Positions 7,351 to 12,861 of a stretch of 12,861 nt of DNA are shown piece by piece. Below the pieces are notes generated by a model. It was not told where the DNA came from. It did not search any database and saw nothing but the letters and a program-made list of their open reading frames with translations. Both the position numbers and the translations under genes were made by a program. This DNA is from Pyrinomonadaceae bacterium (GTDB lineage Bacteria; Acidobacteriota; Blastocatellia; Pyrinomonadales; Pyrinomonadaceae), in NCBI GenBank assembly GCA_013813825.1, contig JACCRA010000410.1, positions 1 to 12,861 of the forward strand, given 5' to 3'. The first letter of the stretch is position 1, and each line of letters starts with the position of its first letter.

Positions 7351-7647
7351 GTGAATGAAACCGGACGTTACACGATTATCTGCCCGTGCTGCGAAACCAC
7401 GCTCGTCATCGACGCGCGGACCGGCGCGATGATTTCACACGAAGAGAAGGCCAAGCCCATCGCCTCGTTCGAGGAGATGACGAAAGGCATGGAGAAACAA
7501 AAGCAGACGCGGGATCAAATTTTCACTCAAGAACTCGGCTCGCTCAAAGACCGCGAGCGGCTGCTCGAAGAGAAATTCCGCGAGGCCATGAAACGCGCCG
7601 ATCTGGAAAAAGACAAACCTTATCGCAATCCGCTTGATTTGGATTAA
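7351..7647 (+). CDS. Small CPCC-motif protein with coiled-coil tail, function unknown
   Basis: A 98-aa frame begins at GTG 7351 behind AAGGAG (spacing about 7) and the extended -10 promoter. Residues 7-30 read YTIICPCCETTLVIDARTG: a CPCC knuckle (C11, C13, C14) followed by strand-like sequence, like one half of a zinc ribbon, but no second cysteine pair is present. A full zinc site would need a dimer or His33 as partner. Residues 40-90 are highly charged (EEMTKGMEKQKQTRDQIF, LKDRERLLEEKFREAMKR) and should form a long helix or coiled coil. There is no signal peptide, so it is cytoplasmic. I do not recognise a named family; small conserved proteins of this type seem common in Acidobacteriota (from memory, not checked). 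A nucleic-acid or metal-handling role is only a guess. Confidence 0.8.
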   Translation: MNETGRYTIICPCCETTLVIDARTGAMISHEEKAKPIASFEEMTKGMEKQKQTRDQIFTQELGSLKDRERLLEEKFREAMKRADLEKDKPYRNPLDLD

Positions 7648-7842
7648 GCTGCACAGGCGCAACTCCGCGTCGCGGTTTTCGATTTACAGACGCTCGGAAT
7701 GTCCAAGCTAATCTTTGTCCATCTCCTCAAAGCGGTCGTGCTAGTCGTCCATGCCTTTGCCAATCCGCCGCTCGCAATCAAGGCCAGTTGAACAGACATT
7801 ATCGGCACGTCAATGCTGGCAAGGCTCAATATCAAAAAACTT
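7648..7842. other. Gene-free stretch before the palindrome
   Basis: I find no supportable gene in these 195 bases. A 30-codon frame (7699-7791, plus) and a minus frame from TTG 7835 lack ribosome sites and recognisable sequence. The stretch may be decayed DNA left by the mobile-element events to its right. Confidence 0.5.
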
Positions 7843-7911
7843 GGTAGTGGGCTAGTTTGAAATTGTGAGGCCGGTAAAAGCTGGCGGTCATTTTCAAACT
7901 AGCTCACTACC
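7843..7911. repeat. 69-bp palindromic element (20-base arms), probable mobile-element ends
   Basis: GGTAGTGGGCTAGTTTGAAA (7843-7862) matches the reverse complement of 7892-7911 at 19 of 20 positions; the one mismatch is a G-T pair, so the transcript could pair over all 20. The 29-base centre holds GGCCGGTAAAAGCTGGCGGTC. The right half reads GGCGGTCATTTTC then AAACTAGCTCACTACC. This resembles IS21-type ends, where related GGTGGTCA/TTTT blocks recur inside the terminus, but I cannot name an element. It could be two joined terminal repeats of an IS whose interior is lost, or a small non-autonomous palindrome. It ends 9 bases before the transposase homology breaks off. Confidence 0.7.
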
Positions 7912-7920
7912 GATAGGTGG

Positions 7921-8187
7921 CTTGACACGCTTCGAGCGGGTGACGTCCAGTGGTGAAAAGTTTGGGTCGGCAACGACGACCTCCTGGCCTAACGCTTCGA
8001 GGTGCCGGGCGACCCCTTCACTCTCGGTTGAGGCTTCGACAAGGAAGCGCGCCGGCGCCCACCCACCGAGCAGTTGCGTGAAAGAGTCACACCCGGTCTT
8101 GAGGCGTTGCTCCACAACTTCACCATCCTCGGTCAGAATACAAATCTGACTTGAAGTCTTGCCTAAATCTATCCCAATATGCTGCAT
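7921..8187 (-). pseudogene. IS110-family transposase, 5' fragment (truncated)
   Basis: Reading from ATG 8187 (GGAGG 6 bases upstream), 89 codons match the start of IS110-family (DEDD) transposases: GIDLGKTSSQICIL with catalytic Asp7, FLVEASTESEGVARHLEALG with the second acidic residue Glu51, then EVVVADPNFSP and TRSKRVK. Intact relatives continue with K-T-D-x-x-D-A-R, supplying the next acidic residue, for a total of about 300-400 aa. Here homology stops at Lys89 (7921) and eight unrelated residues run to a stop at 7894. The RuvC-like core and the serine-containing Tnp_20 domain are absent, so the protein cannot be active. The break is only 9 bases from the palindrome, which suggests that an insertion or deletion at that point removed the rest. 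Confidence 0.88.
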
Positions 8188-8340
8188 GGCAGGCCTCCAC
8201 TTTCTTGCGGTACGATGACCGCGTTTAGGTTGTGGGGCGATTATGCCACCACATCACGTGGCGGCCAGCCGCTTCATCTCATCTCTAGTAAGCCGCTCAG
8301 GCAACACTGTAACGACAGATAGCGGACAATTAAATGGGTC
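8188..8340 (-). ncRNA. Possible bridge-RNA region upstream of the IS110 fragment (remnant)
   Basis: In IS110-group elements (IS621 is the studied case) the non-coding segment before the transposase encodes the bridge RNA that pairs with target and donor DNA. The remnant keeps this side of the element. On the minus strand it holds a clear hairpin, GCCGCCAC-GTGAT-GTGGTGGC (8265 down to 8245; the G-T pair works only on this strand), and two GCGGCT copies (around 8272-8267 and 8297-8292) nearby. The element's outer end is not identifiable here, so the limits are approximate and the call is an inference from position and structure only. Confidence 0.35.
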
Positions 8341-8847
8341 GACGCTGATGTAGATTGCCCGCAGGCGGGCGGTTAGCTGCTGCATTTTGCCTCGCCCCTG
8401 CTAGAAAAGGCGCTGCGGACTGCAGTTTATTGGAAAAAGGGCGGGGACTGCGTGGAACGGCGCTTGCCGCTCAACAGTCGCAGGTAACTCTGTCACACTA
8501 CTCGAGCGTGGCGCTCCCAACGGTAGGTAATTTAATAAAGCGGCGGGTAAGCGTTTGTTTATCGGTTGCTAAGCTGACGCTGAAGGTGTCGGCATTATCG
8601 ATAGTTTTTAAGTCAGCCGCGCATTCAGCCATTCGTCAGTTATCCCCAAGTGTATTTGAAATCGTTCAGCCCCATAACCGCGCTGCCAGTGTCAATACGC
8701 AGGCGGAATCAGTTCGGCTTTCGTTAAGCCGGACCGCTTAGTTCAGGAAGGGAACAAGGCTAAACCCCCTTTGCCTTACTGTGTGGCGTTAGGGACGCTT
8801 ACCGTCATACCTCTTCGCTTAAAGCGTCATTCAGAAGGAGCACTCCA
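8341..8847. other. Gene-free, hairpin-rich stretch upstream of the protease gene
   Basis: No supportable gene lies in these 507 bases; the longest frame (8355-8741, plus) starts at TTG without a ribosome site and its product looks like translated non-coding DNA. Several stems are visible: CTGCG(G)ACTG 8413-8422 with CAGTCGCAG 8475-8483; GAGCG 8504-8508 with CGCTC 8512-8516; GTTCGGCTT 8712-8720 with AAGCCGGAC 8726-8734 (9 pairs, one G-T, loop TCGTT); and GACGCTT 8794-8800 with AAGCGTC 8822-8828, just before the ribosome site. Part of it may be a long 5' leader of the protease mRNA. I see no confident promoter and no match to a riboswitch I know. Confidence 0.45.
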
Positions 8848-10659
8848 TTGCAAAACTCAAGACATTACTCGACCGTTAAGAAACTCGCGCTGCTGACGCT
8901 CATCGTGAGCCTCTGCTGCGGTGGCCTTCGTCTCGAAAGCGCGCGGGCGCAAACACCCGCCGTTGCGCCGCTTTCGGACACCCCTGACTCTGGGCAGAAT
9001 GCCGAGGGCAAAGTGGCGCCCGACTTGATCGGGCTGGCGCGAAGCAACTCACAGAGTCGCAGCACAGGTAGTGACACTGCCGGAAATCGGCGCGTGCGCG
9101 TCATCGTCCAATCGGACGCAGATACCAGCAGCGATGGCGTGCTCGACACAATACTTTCGGCCTCCGGGGGGCGCGTGACGCGCCGCTTCTCGCGCCTGAA
9201 CGCCCGCGTGGTCGAACTGCCGATTGATGTCATCGAGTCGTTGGCGGAGCGCCGCGAAGTGCGCTACATCTCGCCCGACCGCCCGACCATTCCCACCGGC
9301 CACGTCTCGTTGACGACCGGGACCGACGACGCCCGCGTCGCGCATGCGCCGGCTACCACCGTCGGCCGCCTCGATGGCACCGGCATCGGCATCGCCGTCG
9401 TTGATTCCGGGATCGACACCAGACACGTCGCCTTTCTTGGTCGCGGCCACAACCAGCGCGTCGTCCACAGCCGCGATTTCACCGGCGAGGGACGCACTGA
9501 CGATCCTTACGGCCACGGCACGCACGTCGCCGCGCTCGCCGCCGGCAACGGTCGCATCTCCAACGCCGAATATATCGGCGTTGCGTCGAACGCCAGCCTA
9601 ATCAATTTGCGCGTGCTCGGCGCTCAAGGGCAGGGCACGACTTCGGGCCTGCTGGCCGCGCTTGACTGGTTGTTGGCGAATCACGCGCAGTACAACATCC
9701 GCGTGGTCAACCTGAGTTTGGGAGCGCCCGCCATTGACACCTACCGGCAAGACCCGGTGTGTCTGGCGGTGCGGCGACTGGCGGACGCCGGCATCATGGT
9801 CGTCGCGGCGGCGGGCAATAACGGAAGGAACAGCGAGGGGCAGAAAATTTACGGAGCGATCCACTCGCCGGGCAATGAGCCTTCGGCGCTGACGGTCGGG
9901 GCGTCAAATACCTTCGGCACCGCCACGCGCGCCGACGACGTAGTGACCACTTATAGCTCGCGCGGCCCGACGCGCAGTTCGTGGGTGGATTCATCCGGCA
10001 CCCGCCGTTACGACAGTTTGATCAAGCCGGACATTGTTGCTCCCGGCAACCGATTGATCTCCGCCCAAGCACTGGACAACCACCTCGTGACGCAAAACCC
10101 GGCGCTCGACGCCGGTATCAGCCAAGCGCCCACACGGCGGATGATGTACTTGAGCGGTTCGTCGATGGCGACGCCGGTGGCGGCCGGCGCGGCGGCGCTG
10201 TTGTTGCAAGCCCGCCCGCAACTGACGCCGAACCTCATCAAAGCGTGTCTGATGTACACCGCGCAGCCACTCGCCAACTTCAATCTGTTCGAGCAGGGCG
10301 CCGGCCAGCTTAACGTCGAAGGGGCGATGCGTTTGGCGACGGCCGTGCGCTCTGACCTCGCGCCCGCCACGCCGGTCGGCTCGCCGCTCTTAAACACCGG
10401 CGCTTCGCTCACGCCCCACACCACCATCGCCGGGGGCGGCTTCGACTGGTCCGGCGGCTTGATCGTCGGGCGCACTTACGCGACCGGCGAGTCGCTCATC
10501 AACATGTACCAAAAGATTTACGGTACCGGGATCATCTTCGGCGACGGGATCATCTTCGGCGACTCCGTCGAGGAAGCGCGGGAGGCCGCCAACGATGGCG
10601 ACAAGGCGGACTCGATGCCGCTGGTCATCGACGCCGGCGTTGATTATTTAGACTACTAA
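8848..10659 (+). CDS. Exported subtilisin-like serine protease (peptidase S8)
   Basis: The protein is 603 aa from TTG 8848, set by AAGGAG at 8835-8840 and by the signal peptide that follows at once (basic 11-12, hydrophobic 13-25, likely cleavage ARA|QT near 35). Residues about 81-147 look like an inhibitor-type propeptide (RRVRVIVQSD to VRYISPD). The S8 domain covers about 155-500 with an intact triad and oxyanion hole: Asp186 in VVDSGID, His223 in GHGTHVA, Asn324 in AAGNNG and Ser439 in GSSMATP. The PDIVAPG block (394-400) is also present. After 505 comes a tail with GIIFGDGIIFGD (561-572), then an acidic end. Such I-F-G-D repeats recur in acidobacterial S8 proteases (from memory). It should be secreted, self-processed and act on extracellular or periplasmic protein. 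It stands alone behind a long leader. Confidence 0.94.
   Translation: MQNSRHYSTVKKLALLTLIVSLCCGGLRLESARAQTPAVAPLSDTPDSGQNAEGKVAPDLIGLARSNSQSRSTGSDTAGNRRVRVIVQSDADTSSDGVLDTILSASGGRVTRRFSRLNARVVELPIDVIESLAERREVRYISPDRPTIPTGHVSLTTGTDDARVAHAPATTVGRLDGTGIGIAVVDSGIDTRHVAFLGRGHNQRVVHSRDFTGEGRTDDPYGHGTHVAALAAGNGRISNAEYIGVASNASLINLRVLGAQGQGTTSGLLAALDWLLANHAQYNIRVVNLSLGAPAIDTYRQDPVCLAVRRLADAGIMVVAAAGNNGRNSEGQKIYGAIHSPGNEPSALTVGASNTFGTATRADDVVTTYSSRGPTRSSWVDSSGTRRYDSLIKPDIVAPGNRLISAQALDNHLVTQNPALDAGISQAPTRRMMYLSGSSMATPVAAGAAALLLQARPQLTPNLIKACLMYTAQPLANFNLFEQGAGQLNVEGAMRLATAVRSDLAPATPVGSPLLNTGASLTPHTTIAGGGFDWSGGLIVGRTYATGESLINMYQKIYGTGIIFGDGIIFGDSVEEAREAANDGDKADSMPLVIDAGVDYLDY
10528..10563 (+). repeat. 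Exact 18-base tandem duplication in the protease tail
   Basis: GGGATCATCTTCGGCGAC occurs twice in direct succession (10528-10545 and 10546-10563), encoding two GIIFGD units. The perfect identity, including third positions, points to recent duplication or gene conversion, so unit number may vary among strains. Confidence 0.9.
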
Positions 10660-10678
10660 TCGCGCCGTCGAGTCGATA

Positions 10679-10707
10679 GCTGCGCCCTGCCCGACACAGG
10701 GCGCAGC
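10679..10707. terminator. Strong stem-loop between the protease and acetyltransferase genes
   Basis: GCTGCGCCCTG (10679-10689) and its exact reverse complement (10697-10707) form an 11-bp GC-rich stem with loop CCCGACA, starting 20 bases after the protease stop. No T run follows, so it is not a classic intrinsic terminator; it may act as an mRNA 3' stabiliser, or modulate translation of the next gene, whose ribosome site (GAGG near 10713-10718) lies just downstream. Confidence 0.6.
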
Positions 10708-10727
10708 CTCTGAAGAGGAATAGCCGC

Positions 10728-11633
10728 ATGCCCCACCTGAATAGAATTAACAGCATCGTCAACCTCGTTACGATCGCTCCGCCCGCCAATTCATTGGCGG
10801 TCGAGCGGCTAACCGAAGCGCATGAAGATGAAGTGCTGAAGTTCTTAGTAGATCGCAGCATCGATCAAATCTTCATGACAGGTTTGATCTCCGACAACGG
10901 TCTGGAGAGTCCTTTCAACCGCGGGGCATTTTACTCCTGCCGCGACGACCGGGGGCGCCTCGCCGGCGTCGCCCTCATCGGCCACGCCACGCTCGTCGCC
11001 ACCGAATCGGACGAGGCGTTAGCGGCCTTCTCCGCATTGGCGGCGCGACATCCCGATGCCCACGTCATTGTCGGCGAAGAGGCAAAGATCAATCGGTTCT
11101 GGCAGTTTTATCAACATGACGGGCAGTCGCCGAACCGCCTCTGCCGGGAGTTGCTGGTGGAACTGCGTTGGCCGGCGGAAGCGCGGGAAGCGGTGCCCGA
11201 ATTGCGACGCGCGACGCTCGACGATCTCGCCCCGGTAATGGCGGTCAACGCTTGGATGGCGCTGCAAGAAAGCGGCGTCAATCCTCTGAGCTACGATCCG
11301 GACGGCTTCCGCCTGCGCCTCGCGCGCCGTATCGCGCAGGGGCGTGTGTGGGTCTGGATCGAACAGGGACGCCTGCTCTTCAAAGCCGACGTGATGACCG
11401 ACACCTCGTGCGCCGCGTACCTTGAAGGCATTCACGTCCACCCGTCCGAGCGCCGCCGCCGGATCGGCCTGCGTTGCATGGCGCAACTCGGCCAGCACCT
11501 GCTGTCCGGCACCAAGCGCCTCTGCCTACTCGTCAACGAGCAGAACCAAAATGCCCAGTCCTTCTACTTCCGTGCCGGCTATAAACTGACCGGCTGCTAC
11601 GACACCTTCTTTCTGAAAAGCCGTAAATCGTGA
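10728..11633 (+). CDS. GNAT-family N-acetyltransferase, two-lobe type
   Basis: The protein is 301 aa from ATG 10728 with an AGAGGA ribosome site. Residues 25-145 form an N-terminal lobe resembling the DUF4081 domain found before some GNAT domains (VERLTEAHEDEVLKFL, then LAGVALIGHA, then GEEAKINRFW). Residues 157-300 are the GNAT fold: ELRRATLDDLAPVM, a strand in RLLFKADV, the acetyl-CoA motif A region LEGIHVHPSERRRRIG (232-247) followed by LRCMAQLG, and the typical closing VNEQNQNAQSFYFRAGYKL (269-287). The usual second Gly/Ala of the R-x-x-G-x-G/A loop is Arg249 here (RRIGLRC), a small departure. It should be cytoplasmic and transfer an acetyl group to an amine; the substrate is unknown. Its last codons and stop lie inside a tandem repeat. 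Confidence 0.87.
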   Translation: MPHLNRINSIVNLVTIAPPANSLAVERLTEAHEDEVLKFLVDRSIDQIFMTGLISDNGLESPFNRGAFYSCRDDRGRLAGVALIGHATLVATESDEALAAFSALAARHPDAHVIVGEEAKINRFWQFYQHDGQSPNRLCRELLVELRWPAEAREAVPELRRATLDDLAPVMAVNAWMALQESGVNPLSYDPDGFRLRLARRIAQGRVWVWIEQGRLLFKADVMTDTSCAAYLEGIHVHPSERRRRIGLRCMAQLGQHLLSGTKRLCLLVNEQNQNAQSFYFRAGYKLTGCYDTFFLKSRKS

Positions 11634-11710
11634 GCCGTAAATCGTCAGGTGTCAATCGGGGAGGGACGAGGACGAAGTTTTCTATTCCCGTTTGACGCCT
11701 GACGATTTAT
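11619..11710. repeat. Intergenic repeat: 14-bp tandem plus long inverted repeat
   Basis: AGCCGTAAATCGTG (11619-11632) is followed directly by AGCCGTAAATCGTC (11633-11646). The second unit opens the left arm TAAATCGTCAGGTGTCAA (11638-11655), which pairs with 11692-11709 at 17 of 18 positions, the remaining one being G-T. After a T/T mismatch the stem continues with CGGGGA (11657-11662) against TTCCCG (11685-11690), giving roughly 25 pairs around a 22-base loop. The first tandem unit supplies the last codons and stop of the acetyltransferase. The stem ends 11 bases before the kinase start and could act as a bidirectional terminator or as an extragenic palindromic element. Confidence 0.85.
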
Positions 11711-11720
11711 TATCAGTGTG

Positions 11721-12861
11721 ATGGACAGACAACGTCTGGCACGACCGTTTATGTGGCTGATCGTCGCGGTGGGCGCGGCGGCGTGCCTGTTCTCGGCACT
11801 GCGGCTGCCGGTAGCGCGGCTCGATCTGTTTTTTCTCCTGCTATTGACAGTGACGGTGGGCGTCACGTCGCGCATCTCCGTGCGCCTGCCGGGCATCAAC
11901 GGGCGGATTACGATCTCCGAAACGCTGATTTTCCTGACGATGCTGCTTTACGGCGGCGAGGCCGCGATCCTGCTCTCGACGGCGGAAAGCTTCTGTACGT
12001 CGCTGCTCGTTAGCCGCAAGCCGATCACGCTTTCCTACAACGCCGCCTCCACCGGCTTCTCAACTTTTCTCACTGTTCACGTCGTCAGCTTCCTTTTTGG
12101 TCCGATTGTGGAACTGCCTCGCGGCTCGTTCTCCGGCAGTTACATGCTGGCAATTTGCGTGATAGCAGGCGTGCAGTATTTCAGCAACTCAATGCTGGCG
12201 GCCGTCGCGCAGGCGTGGAAGACGAATCAGCGCGTCCGCGATGTCTGGCTGCAATTCTGCGTCTATACTTCGATCACCTATTTTGCTGGCGCATCGGCCG
12301 CCGCCGTCACGGCGAAGTTGATCGGCGGCTTCGGATATTACGCTGTCATCGCTGTCGCGCCAATCATCGCGATCATTTACCTGACTTACCGGACGTACCT
12401 GAAGAACATCGAGGCGACAGCGGCGGCGACGCGCGCCGAGGCGGCGCAGGCGCAAGCCGAGCAGGCGCAGCGCCACGTCGAAGAGTTGAATCAATACATC
12501 GTCGAGCGCGCGCGCATTAGCGAGCAGTACACGCAGATCGAAAAGATGTCGGCGCTCGGCGAACTGGCTTCGGGTGTCGCTCACGACTTCAACAATACGC
12601 TGGCCGGCATCCTCGGCCGCGCCCAACTGTTGCAGGGGACCAAAGACCCGGAGAAGATCAAGCGCGGATTAGAACTGATCATTAAGACAGCCAAAGACGG
12701 CGCGAAGACGATCAAGCGGATTCAAGACTTCGCTCGCCAGCGCCGCGATCACGATTTTCACCACGTCTCAGTGGATCAGTTGTTGCTCGACGTCAGCGAA
12801 ATCACGCGTCCGCGCTGGAAAAACCGCGCCGAGGCGTCGAACGTGCACATTAATCTCGAAC
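11721..12861 (+). CDS. Multi-pass membrane sensor histidine kinase (partial, 3' end missing)
   Basis: This frame runs from ATG 11721 to the window edge, 380 codons. No clear ribosome site precedes it, so an internal ATG (11751) is an alternative start. Residues about 11-225 hold roughly seven hydrophobic segments, including RLDLFFLLLLTVTVGVTS, TLIFLTMLLYGGEAAILL, MLAICVIAGVQYFSNSML and YAVIAVAPIIAIIYLTY, making a membrane-embedded sensor without a large outer domain. Residues 229-275 are Ala/Glu/Gln-rich and should be a coiled coil. The phosphoacceptor region follows, ALGELASGVAHDFNNTLAGI, with His288 in the H-D-F-N-N box usual for NtrB-like kinases. The ATPase domain should lie beyond the edge. 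It would autophosphorylate and pass phosphate to a response regulator; none is seen in the window. The signal is unknown. Confidence 0.9.
   Translation, partial: MDRQRLARPFMWLIVAVGAAACLFSALRLPVARLDLFFLLLLTVTVGVTSRISVRLPGINGRITISETLIFLTMLLYGGEAAILLSTAESFCTSLLVSRKPITLSYNAASTGFSTFLTVHVVSFLFGPIVELPRGSFSGSYMLAICVIAGVQYFSNSMLAAVAQAWKTNQRVRDVWLQFCVYTSITYFAGASAAAVTAKLIGGFGYYAVIAVAPIIAIIYLTYRTYLKNIEATAAATRAEAAQAQAEQAQRHVEELNQYIVERARISEQYTQIEKMSALGELASGVAHDFNNTLAGILGRAQLLQGTKDPEKIKRGLELIIKTAKDGAKTIKRIQDFARQRRDHDFHHVSVDQLLLDVSEITRPRWKNRAEASNVHINLE

Noticed and set aside
7699..7791. 30-codon plus-strand frame encoding a hydrophobic peptide
   Set aside because: No properly spaced ribosome site or promoter, and the hydrophobic run is too short to tell from chance.
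7644..7835. 63-codon minus-strand frame next to the palindrome
   Set aside because: TTG start, no ribosome site, overlaps the end of the CPCC gene, and shows no similarity to the missing IS110 part.
8355..8741. 128-codon plus-strand frame upstream of the protease
   Set aside because: TTG start without a ribosome site, unlikely composition, and it runs through DNA full of hairpins; read as non-coding.
8748..8777. Possible H-type pseudoknot in the protease leader
   Set aside because: The crossing stems leave only one base to span a five-pair stem, which is sterically unlikely; kept only as alternative hairpins.

Overview
The window looks like a piece of an Acidobacteriota chromosome, most likely the Blastocatellia side of the phylum. 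The strongest marker is a protein of the 'VWFA-related Acidobacterial domain' type (TIGR03436). Further support comes from an S8 protease with a GIIFGD-repeat tail, high-GC coding sequence, frequent TTG/GTG starts with good Shine-Dalgarno sites, and wide, hairpin-rich intergenic gaps. The taxon is an inference, because no rRNA or other marker gene is present.

Layout. 1-162: 3' end of serA (ACT domain of D-3-phosphoglycerate dehydrogenase). 264-857 (-): an AT-rich orphan secreted protein. 955-3174 (-): the exported VWFA-domain protein. 3336-5575 (+): an ABC-2 exporter, ATPase then permease, coupled by an ATGA overlap. 5672-6244 (+): a CYTH-domain protein (triphosphatase/class IV cyclase superfamily). 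6447-7142 (+): a lipoprotein with a Thr/Asn linker and an 11-residue, LEA-like repeat tail, followed by a strong stem-loop. 7351-7647 (+): a small CPCC-motif protein behind an extended -10 promoter. 7648-8847: a gene-poor zone holding a mobile-element scar. In it a 69-bp palindrome directly abuts a truncated IS110-family transposase, and about 500 bases of hairpin-rich DNA follow. 8848-10659 (+): an exported S8 serine protease. 10728-11633 (+): a GNAT acetyltransferase. 11721-12861 (+): a multi-pass sensor histidine kinase cut by the window edge.

How the genes relate. The only clear operon is the ATPase/permease pair, perhaps with the CYTH gene. The rest look like single transcription units: housekeeping (serA), cell-envelope or secreted proteins (orphan secreted protein, VWFA protein, lipoprotein, protease), and sensing (histidine kinase). 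There is no obvious defence island, prophage, CRISPR array or biosynthetic cluster.

Most worth a second look: (a) the IS110 remnant, which keeps the upstream non-coding segment where IS110-group elements encode their bridge RNA; (b) two unrelated intergenic inverted repeats (5575-5669 and 11619-11710), each pairing a short tandem repeat with a distant inverted copy in an 80-100 base gap; (c) the 11-mer-repeat lipoprotein; and (d) the structured leader in front of the protease. None of these is a demonstrated new system.
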